A stretch of DNA of 32,844 nt, taken from positions 1 to 32,844 of the forward strand of contig JADFYL010000015.1 of assembly GCA_015233045.1 (NCBI GenBank), read 5' to 3'. This stretch comes from Nitrospirota bacterium. GTDB lineage: Bacteria > Nitrospirota > Thermodesulfovibrionia > Thermodesulfovibrionales > Magnetobacteriaceae. This document shows, piece by piece, positions 8,440-17,056 of this stretch. Both the position numbers and the translations under genes were made by a program. Positions within the stretch are counted from its first letter, which is position 1, and each line of letters starts with the position of its first letter. Under the pieces are notes generated by a model that did no database searches, was not told the origin of the DNA, and worked only from the letters and a program-made list of their open reading frames with translations.

Positions 8440-10275
8440 ATGGTAAACGGCAGGGATGAGAAAACAGTATCTACACAAATACCTCCGCAATTATATAACA
8501 GTGGCGTGTCTTACAACGAAAAGGGTTCACAGTTCATAGCATTATTCCATTTGAGCGGGTTATTTATTTTAGGACTTTTCGCATACTACAACAGCATGAA
8601 CGTGCCTTTTCTCTATGATGACTATCAGAACATAGTGGATTCTGTTTATGTGAAGGACCTGAAACGTTTTATGCACCTTATTCCTGATGGCGATTATGGT
8701 TTTAGATCCAGGTATATAGGATATTTAACTTTTGCCCTCAACTATTGGTTTCAAGGACTGACGGTCAGGGGCTATCACATGATTAATCTTTATATTCATG
8801 TATTTAACTCCTGTTTGATGTACAAAACTATTCTGCTAACGGCAAACAAACGTTTATTTACGGATTTCACCGGAGATAGAACTCTGCGCGGCGTGGCTTT
8901 TTTTGCTTCGGCATTATTTGTGAGCCATCCAATTCAAACTCAGGCGGTAACGTATATTGTCCAGAGATTCGAAATTCTCGCAACAACGTTTTATTTGCTT
9001 TCCATAATTTTTTATATAAAAGCGAGGACAGAGCCTTCCGCAAAAAAGATTTTTTATTATATTACCTCGTTGATGATGGCGTTTTTTGCAATGAAGACGA
9101 AAGAAATAGCCTTTACAATACCCATAACTGCGATTGTTGTAGAGTTTTTATTTATCGAAAGAAGGAGAAAAAGCAGGTTAATAGTTTTTTTACCTATGGT
9201 ACTATTATTGCTGATAATTCCATTAACTATTGTAAGGGGAGATATCCACAGACTTTTGAGTTCTCACAAAATGGCCAGCACAGATACCTCTCAGTATCAA
9301 TATTTGATAACCCAGTGTGCTGTTATGCTAACTTACATCAGACTCTTATTTTTTCCTGTGGATCAAAATCTTGATTACGATTATCCCCTATATACGAGCT
9401 TTTTTCAAACCAGGGTGGTATTTGGCTTTGCCGTTATCTTATCTGTAATAGTGATGTCTTTTTATGCGCTTTATCGTTCAGGAAAGTCCAATGGACCACA
9501 GAAGTACTATTTAAGGCTTTTTAGCTTCGGTGTCCTATGGTTTTTTATTACCATGTCGGTACAGTCGGGGTTGGTGCCGCTGATGGACCTGATAATTGAG
9601 CACCGGCTATACTTGCCATCAATTGGTTTTTTTATAGCGGTACTGTCTGTTATAGAAATCGGTAAAATGCGCATATCACTTTTTTCTGTAATAAAGACGG
9701 AGTTTGTGCTGGCCATAATAATCGTGGCCTTATGTGTGGCAACGATTAAAAGAAACCGGGTCTGGCAAAGGCCTGTTACGCTGTGGGAAGATGTCGTACA
9801 AAAAAGTCCCCTTAAGGCAAGGGGCAGGTATAACCTAGGCAACGAATACTCAAGGGAGGGGCGGTTTGACGAAGCCGTTTCGGAGTACGAAAAGGCCTTG
9901 GTCATTTTGCCCGGCTTTGTTTCAGCATATCACAACATGGGTTTAGCGCTTGACAACAGAGGCAGCCCCGACGAGGCAATATTGTGTTTTAAAAAGGGGA
10001 TCGAACTTAACCCTCAGTATGTGGATTCCTATGTGGCCTATGGAAATATCCTCCTGAGACAACACAAGCTTGATGAGGCCATGGGAAACTATAAGAAGGC
10101 CCTGGAGATAAGGCCGGAGACACCCGAGGCCCTCAACGGCATTGGAGTGGTTATGGCCCTCACAGGAGACCCCAAAGGGGCCGTCGGCATGTTCGACAAG
10201 GCCCTTTCCTTAAAGCCAGATTACGCGGAGGCGGCCAACAACAAAAAAAGCGCTCTGGAGATTATCGCCAGGTGA
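8440..10275 (+). CDS. TMTC-like multi-spanning glycosyltransferase with C-terminal TPRs
   Basis: A 611-residue integral membrane protein. About ten hydrophobic helices (about 32-440) are followed by roughly four TPR units (about 458-605; motifs GNEYSREGRFDEAVSEYEKAL, AYHNMGLALDNRGSPDEAI). An acidic pair Asp60-Asp61 sits after the first helix in VPFLYDDYQNI, the place where GT-C/PMT enzymes and the TMTC family (membrane O-mannosyltransferases with TPRs) carry their catalytic Asp. From this I infer a polyprenyl-phosphate-sugar-dependent glycosyltransferase whose TPRs bind the acceptor. It follows the sugar transferase by 34 bp on the same strand. The donor and acceptor are unknown. A TPR O-antigen ligase-like role is an alternative. 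Confidence 0.75.
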   Translation: MVNGRDEKTVSTQIPPQLYNSGVSYNEKGSQFIALFHLSGLFILGLFAYYNSMNVPFLYDDYQNIVDSVYVKDLKRFMHLIPDGDYGFRSRYIGYLTFALNYWFQGLTVRGYHMINLYIHVFNSCLMYKTILLTANKRLFTDFTGDRTLRGVAFFASALFVSHPIQTQAVTYIVQRFEILATTFYLLSIIFYIKARTEPSAKKIFYYITSLMMAFFAMKTKEIAFTIPITAIVVEFLFIERRRKSRLIVFLPMVLLLLIIPLTIVRGDIHRLLSSHKMASTDTSQYQYLITQCAVMLTYIRLLFFPVDQNLDYDYPLYTSFFQTRVVFGFAVILSVIVMSFYALYRSGKSNGPQKYYLRLFSFGVLWFFITMSVQSGLVPLMDLIIEHRLYLPSIGFFIAVLSVIEIGKMRISLFSVIKTEFVLAIIIVALCVATIKRNRVWQRPVTLWEDVVQKSPLKARGRYNLGNEYSREGRFDEAVSEYEKALVILPGFVSAYHNMGLALDNRGSPDEAILCFKKGIELNPQYVDSYVAYGNILLRQHKLDEAMGNYKKALEIRPETPEALNGIGVVMALTGDPKGAVGMFDKALSLKPDYAEAANNKKSALEIIAR

Positions 10276-10300
10276 GGCACCACAGAAGACGAACATTGCG

Positions 10301-10882
10301 TTAACCTGTAAGGCTGACAATCGGATTGGGATTTGTTAATAACCCATGGACTATCTTCGAGAATGCCTGCAACGCCTGGTTGCCGACGGGTTGACTGCCC
10401 GCGGATGAGGTAGTTGGAGGGAGATTTGTGCCTGTAATGGAGTTGGCGGTTGAGGGATTAGTGTTTAGAAGCCCTGATTGCTGTATGGCGTTGGCATTGT
10501 CTGAAGTTCCAGACAGAGAATTAAGGGTATTTGAGAGGGACTGGTAAGAGTTTAAATTTATACTATTAACTATTGCCGGATTAACAAGGGAATTCGCAAG
10601 CGCAGGATTAATCTGAGATTGTGTCGTCATGTTGAGATATCTCATATTCTGCCCAAGGGCATCTAACGGTGACGCTGTAAGGGTGTTTGAGACAATGCCA
10701 CTCAGAAGGTTTAATGCCAGCGAAGACAGATTTACCTGATAGGAGGAGTTAGCTGAGCTGTTTGACGCGGAACCCGCACCGGACGACGTCCTAGTGGAGG
10801 CACTGGAACTCGTGGCTGTGCCGAAAGTACCCCGCAAGGCGTTAATTAAGGAATTTGTGTTTAACGAATCAACCGAGGCCAT
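10301..10882 (-). CDS. Ser/Asn/Thr-rich low-complexity protein, function unknown
   Basis: 193 residues, of which I count 37 Ser, 27 Asn and 20 Thr (about 44% together). There are no Cys, Trp or Glu and only about seven charged residues. Residues 23-48 are a poly-Ser/Ala/Gly tract. The remainder alternates Leu/Ile and Asn/Ser in amphipathic stretches. No signal peptide or membrane helix is obvious. Translation is well supported by GGAGG 6 nt before the ATG. The composition is that of exported adhesin-, fibre- or cell-surface proteins, but I recognise no family. It is convergent with, and 25 bp from, the TPR glycosyltransferase-like gene. Confidence 0.72.
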   Translation of the reverse strand: MASVDSLNTNSLINALRGTFGTATSSSASTRTSSGAGSASNSSANSSYQVNLSSLALNLLSGIVSNTLTASPLDALGQNMRYLNMTTQSQINPALANSLVNPAIVNSINLNSYQSLSNTLNSLSGTSDNANAIQQSGLLNTNPSTANSITGTNLPPTTSSAGSQPVGNQALQAFSKIVHGLLTNPNPIVSLTG

Positions 10883-11054
10883 CTCACACCTCCGTTATAG
10901 TAATATCAAACCCCACACAAACCAATATCAAACATCTGCTGCCCTGATTACATTAAACAACATTTAGTGGAGTCTTGTCAAGGGCAAAACACAGGGCAAT
11001 CGCATTGGAAAATTACAATATAAATTTAATAGCCTGGAGTCATGGCAACAGCAT

Positions 11055-11110
11055 AAGGATTAAAGACGAAGGGGGATAATCCCCCTCACCCGTATTTTGC
11101 ACACGTTTTA
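11055..11110. repeat. Dispersed palindromic element, copy A
   Basis: Core GGGGGATAATCCCCC at 11071-11085 (arms GGGGGAT/ATCCCCC) within a longer conserved segment: AAGGATTAAAGACGAA before it and GTATTTT...ACACGTTTTAT after it. The whole segment matches copy B apart from a few substitutions and a 4-base insertion. It lies 26-81 bp past the stop of thpR and could act as a terminator for that minus-strand operon. The other side of the gap 10883-11135 holds nothing else I recognise. Confidence 0.75.
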
Positions 11111-11135
11111 TTTATTAATTTTGGGCTAAATGCTG

Positions 11136-11708
11136 TTATGACACAGTCTGGCCGAGCAGAAAACTTTTCAGACGCGCATATTGCGCCCCGCCCGGCGTTA
11201 AGTCGCTTCTCATCAGCGCTATCTCCCGCACATCGCAGACCCCAAAGTCCTTGTCCGAAATGGCGCATAGTTTTTCATAGAGGGGTGTATAATCCCGCAG
11301 GCTTTTCACCCGCGCGATTGTCAGGTGCGGCGAAAAGGGTCTGCCTTCTTTTTTAATGCCAATCAGGGATAGTCTTTCTTCGATGTCAGCGGCAAGGGAG
11401 TCTAACTCAGGGGATTTCGTTACGCCCGTCCAGATTATATCAGGCCTTTTCAGGCTCGAAAACGCGCCGATTGTCCTTAGTTTTATCTGAAAGGGTGAGT
11501 GACATGAAGAGAGTTCTTTTAGCGTTAGCGCAATCTTCTCTATCACGCCTTCGTCCAGATCACCAAGAAATTTTACTGTGAGATGAAGGTTTTCCGGCCT
11601 TACCCATTTAACGTTGGCCCGCAGCGGTTTTAGTGAGTTAACAGTTTGTGCTATCTCAGTCCTCTGCGCCTCAGATATGTCTATTGCTATAAATGTCCTC
11701 TGCGTCAT
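11136..11708 (-). CDS. thpR: RNA 2',3'-cyclic phosphodiesterase (LigT/ThpR family)
   Basis: A 2H-superfamily phosphoesterase that opens 2',3'-cyclic phosphates at RNA ends. The 190 residues contain both signature tetrapeptides: His42 in HLTVKF and His128 in HLTIARV. The family's other landmarks, FIAIDIS at the N-terminus and WTGV near 93-96, are also present. Its ATG shares one base with the pgpA stop (TGATG), so it is the last gene of the rarA-rny operon. Having a 2H RNA phosphoesterase in one transcript with RNase Y and YmdB fits RNA-end metabolism. Confidence 0.93.
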   Translation of the reverse strand: MTQRTFIAIDISEAQRTEIAQTVNSLKPLRANVKWVRPENLHLTVKFLGDLDEGVIEKIALTLKELSSCHSPFQIKLRTIGAFSSLKRPDIIWTGVTKSPELDSLAADIEERLSLIGIKKEGRPFSPHLTIARVKSLRDYTPLYEKLCAISDKDFGVCDVREIALMRSDLTPGGAQYARLKSFLLGQTVS

Positions 11709-12172
11709 CAGAAAAACCTCATCCTCGTCGCTATCTGCAAGATTATGTTTACATATATGCCTGCGGCAACATCGTCAAGCATTACGCCCAAGCCGCCCCT
11801 TATCCGCTCCATGTAATTGACCGGCCGGGGTTTTATTATGTCAAACGCCCGAAAAAGAAAAAATGCCAGAATCAGGACAACAAAACCCTTGGGCACATAT
11901 AATATGGATACGAAAAATCCCGCAACCTCGTCTATTACGATGCGGTGGCTGTCTTTCTCGTCAAAGTACCCCTCGGCCGCGTGGGCGGCCACTGTGCCCA
12001 CTACGATTACGGCGGCGGTAATAACAAGGAGCGTGAAATCCGACGGCCAGAGCGCCACAAAAAAACATAACGCCGCCAACGTCCCAAACGTACCCTGTGC
12101 AACCGGGGCGTAACCCACAAACCATACCGTTGCTATTGTTGACAATATCTTTTGTGGCAGACTAATCTTCAA
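11708..12172 (-). CDS. pgpA: Phosphatidylglycerophosphatase A
   Basis: Dephosphorylates phosphatidylglycerol phosphate to phosphatidylglycerol in the inner membrane. The 154 residues show the family pattern: an N-terminal helix with GYAPVAQGTFGTLAA, a membrane helix, the metal-binding acidic motifs HRIVIDEVAG and FRAFDIIKPRPV, and the C-terminal MLDDVAAGIY. The start overlaps the end of the OsmC-like gene by 11 nt and the stop overlaps the thpR start (TGATG), indicating tight coupling. The acidic residues of all three motifs are intact. Confidence 0.93.
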   Translation of the reverse strand: MKISLPQKILSTIATVWFVGYAPVAQGTFGTLAALCFFVALWPSDFTLLVITAAVIVVGTVAAHAAEGYFDEKDSHRIVIDEVAGFFVSILYVPKGFVVLILAFFLFRAFDIIKPRPVNYMERIRGGLGVMLDDVAAGIYVNIILQIATRMRFF

Positions 12173-12578
12173 TTATCTTGTGCGTGTACTCAACCGGCAC
12201 GCCGCCATTGATTGTCGTCTTTACGGAGCAGTACTTTGTCATAGAAAGCTCAACGGCGTGCTTTACGGCCTCGTCTGAAATGTTTTTCCCTTTGACAACG
12301 TACTCTACGAAAACCTTTTGGAAGCGTTTCGGATGAGTTTCCGCCTTATCGCCTGAGACATTGATTTCAAATCCTGTAACTTCCTGTTTCTTTTTCTTTA
12401 AGATTGAGATTACATCCATGGCGGAACATCCCCCTGTGGCTATTAACAATAGCTCAGATGGCCTCAGGCCGATGTTTTCTCCGCCGTGTTCAGGGGCTGC
12501 GTCCAGCACTATGGCGTGCCCGGAGTCAGCTTCCGCCACGAATTTCATTCCATTGACATAGGTCAGCTTTGCCTTCAT
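12162..12578 (-). CDS. OsmC/Ohr-family protein
   Basis: A small alpha/beta thiol protein, 138 residues. The two redox Cys of the family are Cys51 (IATGGCSAMDV, on the central helix) and Cys117 (MTKYCSVKTTI). The spacing fits the YhfA/OsmC subgroup, proposed to reduce organic hydroperoxides or other small electrophiles. It starts at ATG 12578 with AAGGAGGG about 8 nt upstream, the clearest ribosome-binding site in this operon. It lies 13 bp after ymdB and overlaps pgpA. The precise substrate is not known. Confidence 0.9.
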   Translation of the reverse strand: MKAKLTYVNGMKFVAEADSGHAIVLDAAPEHGGENIGLRPSELLLIATGGCSAMDVISILKKKKQEVTGFEINVSGDKAETHPKRFQKVFVEYVVKGKNISDEAVKHAVELSMTKYCSVKTTINGGVPVEYTHKIIED

Positions 12579-12591
12579 AAAAAATCCCTCC

Positions 12592-13371
12592 TTAATCGTG
12601 AAGCATTAATCGCTTTATCGCCGATGCGCGGCCAGTTTCGTTGTCAATCTGAATAACAACGGCACAAAAAATACCCTTTCCCGCGGCAACCTCGTATTTT
12701 ACGGGGATTTGAGTCAAAAATTTTTCAACTATCTGCCCGACATTCACCCCTATGACACTCACGGCAGGGCCAGTCATTCCAACGTCGGTTATGTATGCCG
12801 TTTGATTGCTGAGTATTTGTTCATCCGCCGTTTGAACATGCGTATGAGTGCCTATGATGGCGCTGACCTTGCCGTTGAGGTAGTAACCAAGCGCCTGCTT
12901 TTCGGATGTCGCCTCCGCGTGTATGTCAACTATTATTATGTTGGTGTGCCTTTTTATCTCCTCTATGGCAGGGATAACCGTCCTGAACGGGCAGTCAGAT
13001 GGTGCCATGAACACCCTGCCTGTGAGATTGACAACACCCGCCTTCAGACCGTTTTTAAGGCTATAGACTATGCTGCCAAACCCCGGCACGCCCGGTGCGT
13101 AGTTCAGCGGCCTTAGAATCCTGTCCTCTTTTGAAACGTATGAGACGGCCTCTTTCTTGTCCCACACATGGTTGCCCGTTGTAATGACATGCACGCCACA
13201 GTCAAACAGTTCTCCCGCGGTTTTTTCAGTTATCCCAAACCCGCCTGCGGAGTTCTCGCCGTTAGCGATGACGAAGGATACGTCTTCTTTTTCAACAAGC
13301 TCTGGCAGATAATGCCGTACCAGCACCCTGCCAGGCCTCCCTATAACATCCCCGATAAATAAAACGTTCAT
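12592..13371 (-). CDS. ymdB: YmdB-family metallophosphoesterase
   Basis: Di-iron/di-metal phosphodiesterase; Bacillus YmdB acts on 2',3'-cyclic nucleotides and influences biofilm and motility decisions. The metal-binding blocks are in order: GDVIGRPGR, NGENSAGGFG, TTGNHVWDK, IVDIHAEATSEKQA, GTHTHVQTAD, YITDVGMTGP. The length (about 259) is normal. I start at ATG 13371; a TTG sits one codon earlier at 13374. It lies 8 bp after rny, the family's usual neighbour, consistent with a shared RNA-turnover unit. Confidence 0.93.
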   Translation of the reverse strand: MNVLFIGDVIGRPGRVLVRHYLPELVEKEDVSFVIANGENSAGGFGITEKTAGELFDCGVHVITTGNHVWDKKEAVSYVSKEDRILRPLNYAPGVPGFGSIVYSLKNGLKAGVVNLTGRVFMAPSDCPFRTVIPAIEEIKRHTNIIIVDIHAEATSEKQALGYYLNGKVSAIIGTHTHVQTADEQILSNQTAYITDVGMTGPAVSVIGVNVGQIVEKFLTQIPVKYEVAAGKGIFCAVVIQIDNETGRASAIKRLMLHD

Positions 13372-13379
13372 CAAGTCCC

Positions 13380-14942
13380 CTATTTGGCGTACTCTACGAA
13401 ACGGGCCTCTCTGATAACCATAATTTTAATCTGCCCGGGGTAGGTCATCTCTGATTCTATCTTCTTTGCGATTTCGCGCGAGATCAGGTGGGACATCTCA
13501 TCGGTCGTATCCTCCGGCTTCACTATGATGCGCACCTCTCTGCCCGCCTGAATGGCGTAACACTTCTCCACGCCTTGGTAGGACATGGCTATCTCTTCCA
13601 GTTTTTCAAGGCGTTTAATATAATTTTCAATGCTTTCACGCCGTACTCCGGGTCGGGCTGCCGATAGGGCGTCTGCCGCCGTTACCAGCGCCGATTCCAC
13701 GCATATAGGGTCGCCATCGCCGTGGTGGACTAGCATGGCGTTGATTATCCTTTCATCCTCGCCGTATTTCCTTGCAATTTGGGCGCCGATTTCGTGGTGC
13801 GCCCCCTCAAATTCATGGTCAACCGCCTTGCCTATGTCGTGAAGAAGGCCGGCACGTTTGGCCAGCTTTACGTCGGCCTTCAGCTCGCCGGCCATCATGC
13901 CGGAGAAGTAGGCCACCTCGCGCGAATGCTGAAGTACATTTTGCCCGTACGAAGTCCTGTATTTGAGTCTCCCAAGCAGCTTGATAAACTCCGGATGCAC
14001 GCCCGTAAGCCCCAGGTCAAAGACGGCCTTCTCGCCCTCTTCCCTCATGGCGTTGTTGACCTCTTTGCGGACTTTCTCCACTATTTCCTCTATTCTTGCG
14101 GGGTGAATCCTGCCGTCTGATATAAGGCGCTCAAGCGAAATTCTCGCGATTTCACGCCTTACCGGGTCAAAGCCCGACAGCGTCACCGCCTCAGGGGTAT
14201 CGTCCACGATGAAGTCCACGCCGGTTGCCGCCTCCAGTGCCCTGATGTTCCTGCCTTCTCTGCCTATTATGCGGCCCTTCATCTCTTCATTTGGCAGGGA
14301 AACGGCCGTCACGGTTGCGTCGCATACGTATTCGCCCGCGTATCTCTGTATGGCGAGGCCGATAATATTGCGAGCCTTCTTTTCAGATTCGTCTCTGGCC
14401 TCTTGTTCTATCTGTTTTATCAGTTTGGCTTCCTCGAATCTTATCTCATTTTCCACCTTTTTCAGCAGCAATGCCTTGGCCTCTTCTACGGTCATGCCGG
14501 AGAGTTTTTCAAGTTTTTCGGTCTCCATCTGTATGAGCTTGTCGTATTGCTTTTCCTTTTCGGCAAACTGCTGCTCTTTTTTGATGAATTCCTTCTCTTT
14601 TCTCATCAGTTCGCTGTCTCGTTTTTCGAACTGGTCGAGTTTCTTGTCCAGGTTTTCCTCTTTGTGTCTGAGGCGTTTTTCCATTTGGCTGAATTCGTTC
14701 TTTTTTTCCTTGACTTCTCTTTCAGCCTCGGCCTTTGTCTGATAACGAAGGTCTTTGGCCTCGACAAGCGCTTCTTTCCTGACCCTCTCGGCTTCTCTTT
14801 CCGCGTCTCTCAGTACGTCTTGTTGTTTGAGTTGCAGTTCTTCAAATCTCTTCTTAAAAACACCCTTGAAAAAGAGCGACAAGGCAGTACCCGCCGCCGC
14901 CCCTGTGATTATAGCTATCAGCACGTATATGATACTATTCAT
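13380..14942 (-). CDS. rny: Ribonuclease Y
   Basis: A membrane-anchored endoribonuclease that starts mRNA decay. The 520 residues comprise an N-terminal membrane helix (about 3-25), a long charged coiled coil (about 30-190), a KH domain with the [15 protein letters not shown] loop (about 223-237), and an HD domain with His368-Asp369 in [12 protein letters not shown], then the C-terminal dimer region. All catalytic elements are present. The start overlaps the rarA stop by 8 nt and the ymdB start follows after 8 bp. Confidence 0.96.
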   Translation of the reverse strand: MNSIIYVLIAIITGAAAGTALSLFFKGVFKKRFEELQLKQQDVLRDAEREAERVRKEALVEAKDLRYQTKAEAEREVKEKKNEFSQMEKRLRHKEENLDKKLDQFEKRDSELMRKEKEFIKKEQQFAEKEKQYDKLIQMETEKLEKLSGMTVEEAKALLLKKVENEIRFEEAKLIKQIEQEARDESEKKARNIIGLAIQRYAGEYVCDATVTAVSLPNEEMKGRIIGREGRNIRALEAATGVDFIVDDTPEAVTLSGFDPVRREIARISLERLISDGRIHPARIEEIVEKVRKEVNNAMREEGEKAVFDLGLTGVHPEFIKLLGRLKYRTSYGQNVLQHSREVAYFSGMMAGELKADVKLAKRAGLLHDIGKAVDHEFEGAHHEIGAQIARKYGEDERIINAMLVHHGDGDPICVESALVTAADALSAARPGVRRESIENYIKRLEKLEEIAMSYQGVEKCYAIQAGREVRIIVKPEDTTDEMSHLISREIAKKIESEMTYPGQIKIMVIREARFVEYAK

Positions 14943-16194
14943 TTCCTGTGTGCCTCCTTTGTTGTAGCCGATTTTTTATCTCAATTTCATAACCCTGTGA
15001 AGATGGTTCATAAAATACCTTTGGATTCGTTAAATATGGCTGCTCTACATAATGCCCCGGATAGTCATGTGGATATTTATAGCCCGGCGCGCCAACCCGC
15101 AAGTGCAGAGGTACCGGCTGTATCTGTTCGTTTCGCACCGCCGCGGCCGCAGCCTCCACGGCCATATAGCAGGCATTGCTCTTTGGCGCCTGCGCTATGT
15201 ATATAGCCGCCTGACAAAGGGGAATTCGCCCCTCAGGCATTCCTACCCGCTCTACCGAAAGGTATGCCGCCGCGGCAACCCCGAGCGCTTGCGGGTCTGC
15301 GTTTCCCACGTCCTCGGAGGCGCATATGATTATCCTCCTTGCGATAAACAGAGGGTCCTCACCAGCGTTCAGCATCTTGGCAAGCCAGTATACAGCCGCG
15401 TCGCAGTCTGAGCCCCTCATGCTCTTTATAAAGGCCGATATAGTGTCATAATGCTCGCTCTCATCATAGTACGGCGTCTTGTCAGAAACCGCGTCTTTGA
15501 TTACACTCAGGTCTATGGCGCTTAACCCCACATGTCTTACCGACAGGGCGGCCAGCTCAAGGGTGTTAAGGGCACGCCTTGCGTCGCCTCCGGCCATCAG
15601 GGCCGCGTAGGATAAGGCGTCCTCGCTTAGGCTTATACTGCCCTGATATCCCCTTGTATCTGTCAGCGCCCTTAGGAGGATTGCCTTTATATCTTCTGTG
15701 GATAATGGATTAAACCTGAAAATCATCGTCCTCGACGCAAGCGCTGGCGTAAGGGCGAATGACGGATTTTCAGTTGACGCCCCGATTAGGACAATCCTGC
15801 CAGATTCGATGTGTGGCAAGAGGGCGTCCTGCTGGACTTTGTTAAAGCGGTGAATCTCGTCAACAAATACGATGGTTTTAGAGGTTGCGGCAATAGAAAC
15901 GGCCTCTCTGATTTCTTTAACGCCAGATGTGACGGCGTTAATCTCCACGAAGACCGACTTGGTCTTGTCGGCAATAATGTGAGCGGTGGCGGTTTTGCCA
16001 GTTCCCGGAGGACCGTATAGCACGAGGGATACGATTTTGTCGTCTTCGATAATATTGAGCAGCGCCTTACCCTTTGAAAGAATATGCCCCTGCCCGGCTA
16101 TCTCAGATAAATCCGCAGGTCTCAGCCTCCAGGCCAGTGGTGCCTCGACAACCCCACCCCCAACCCCGCTACGATGTCCCTTAAACAAATCCAA
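14935..16194 (-). CDS. rarA: Replication-associated recombination protein A (AAA+ ATPase)
   Basis: Clamp-loader-like ATPase (MgsA/WRNIP1 family) that acts at stalled replication forks. Of 419 residues, Walker A is GPPGTGKT (61-68), Walker B is [10 protein letters not shown] (Asp112-Glu113) and sensor 1 is GASTENPSF. The arginine finger region and the C-terminal tetramer domain ([18 protein letters not shown]-like, ending near KVFYEP) are present. The start is TTG at 16194 (reading [10 protein letters not shown]), matching the usual MDLF N-terminus, with AAGGA upstream. It is the first gene of the rarA-rny-ymdB-osmC-pgpA-thpR operon. A 6-bp GC hairpin (about 16226-16240) lies in its leader. 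Confidence 0.95.
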   Translation of the reverse strand: MDLFKGHRSGVGGGVVEAPLAWRLRPADLSEIAGQGHILSKGKALLNIIEDDKIVSLVLYGPPGTGKTATAHIIADKTKSVFVEINAVTSGVKEIREAVSIAATSKTIVFVDEIHRFNKVQQDALLPHIESGRIVLIGASTENPSFALTPALASRTMIFRFNPLSTEDIKAILLRALTDTRGYQGSISLSEDALSYAALMAGGDARRALNTLELAALSVRHVGLSAIDLSVIKDAVSDKTPYYDESEHYDTISAFIKSMRGSDCDAAVYWLAKMLNAGEDPLFIARRIIICASEDVGNADPQALGVAAAAYLSVERVGMPEGRIPLCQAAIYIAQAPKSNACYMAVEAAAAAVRNEQIQPVPLHLRVGAPGYKYPHDYPGHYVEQPYLTNPKVFYEPSSQGYEIEIKNRLQQRRHTGNE

Positions 16195-16540
16195 TATACA
16201 TAGTCCTTAAATAAATTCTTAACCACGGGCAATGCCCGTAGCCGCACATCTGCTGCGTGGACTAACGCAAAATGCCAGGCAAATCGGGCACGGCAGGCGA
16301 GATTTGATTGGAGATTCAGCAACCCTGTTAATTAAAACAGCAAATCATAACTTTTCAGACCACCGTTGCCGGGCCTACTGGCCCGCCGGTTGTTATTTAT
16401 CTGCAAACTATAACGTCATAGTGTTATAGGGTTAACAGTAAAATCTCTTCCTCAGCTCCCTCGCTTCTCTTGCCCACTTGCCCACTTGCACATCCGCACA
16501 CTTGCTCATGTCGGTGCCGTACGCCACTACCTATCTGTAT
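16195..16540. other. Leader/spacer between 6S RNA and rarA, no gene seen
   Basis: It holds three small structures: a hairpin ACGGGC-AAT-GCCCGT (16226-16240), a hairpin CGGGCC-TACT-GGCCCG (about 16369-16384), and short imperfect direct repeats of GCCCACTT (about 16469-16505). A 25-codon frame on the minus strand (16511-16434) has no ribosome-binding site and I do not call it. Confidence 0.5.
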
Positions 16541-16735
16541 AATCAAACCCGCCCTTGCGGTGTACACAAGAAAGTTAAGTCCCTGTTTTCACAGGTGGGT
16601 GCCGCAAAGGGCGCGTTGGGCTTCCGCAGCGTGCGGCATGCTCTCTGAGCGCTCTTACTAAGGCTCCCTATACTCATGCTAGTCGGAATAACTTCCTCAT
16701 ATAATCACCAGCAGGGCAGGCAGTCTTGCCCTTAT
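16541..16735 (-). ncRNA. ssrS: Probable 6S RNA
   Basis: About 195 nt on the minus strand, co-directional with rarA. It folds like 6S RNA. In the terminal stem the 5' strand CCTGCCC + TGC(T)GGTG pairs with the 3' strand CACCGCA + GGGCGGG. In the 3' side of the central bubble, GGCACCCACCTG is followed by the small hairpin CCTGT-GAAA-ACAGG. The block GGAAGCC ... GGCACCCACCT ... AGG aligns by eye with GAAGCC ... GACACATTCACCT ... AGG of E. coli 6S. It has its own strong promoter just upstream. 6S RNA mimics an open promoter and sequesters housekeeping RNA polymerase in slow growth. I infer the ends from the stem and promoter. A covariance-model hit would settle it. Confidence 0.68.
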
Positions 16736-16741
16736 GTTATA

Positions 16742-16771
16742 TATATAACAAAAAATCACCATAAAGTGCAA
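16742..16771 (-). promoter_or_regulatory. Promoter of the 6S RNA gene
   Basis: On the minus strand, TTGCAC (16771-16766), an 18-bp spacer and TATATA (16747-16742) place the start near 16735, directly at the predicted 5' end of the structured RNA. Confidence 0.6.
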
Positions 16772-16920
16772 GTAAATTCGAGTCGGTGTCAGAAAAAAGT
16801 GTTGTTAATCTAAGGCATTGTTAATTGGGAGTTTTATCATAAACGTGCTGCCGGTGCCAGAACTACGGGGCTCGTTGTAAGAAACGGGTCAAACGTTGCA
16901 AGCGCCATCACTTTTTTTTT

Positions 16921-16970
16921 GACGTATACACGGGACATTTCTACTTTGCTGTGGCACGGGACATTATAAA
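16921..16970. mobile_element. Probable insertion-sequence end fragment
   Basis: Two copies of CACGGGACATT (16929-16939 and 16955-16965), 26 bp apart and joined by TCTACTTTGCTGTGG, follow a run of nine T. I remember this repeated CACGGG(G)ACATT pattern from the multi-repeat termini of IS21/IS481-like elements. No transposase and no opposite end are visible, so it is a remnant at most. It sits in the 860-bp gap between rarA and the hybrid kinase; the rest of 16772-17056 shows nothing I recognise. Confidence 0.45.
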
Positions 16971-17056
16971 CAGTGGATATATCGCTTCGAAATACTGTAC
17001 AATGTATGTCATGGTTTTTGGGTTTGTGATTAGGCGCGTGTGCAGCGGCGTAAGAG

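Noticed and set aside
14403-15206. Long plus-strand frame (267 codons) rich in Phe/Leu
   Set aside because: It is the complement of the rny coiled-coil and rarA C-terminus; the Phe/Leu runs mirror the Lys/Glu codons of rny. No ribosome-binding site.
16467-16505. Short tandem GCCCACTT-like repeats, considered as CRISPR-like
   Set aside because: Units are 8-10 bp, imperfect, without spacers; simple-sequence drift is enough to explain them.
16434-16511. 25-codon minus-strand frame (starts MSKCADVQVGKWAREARELR)
   Set aside because: Runs over short imperfect direct repeats, has no ribosome-binding site and lies between the 6S RNA and rarA; probably chance.
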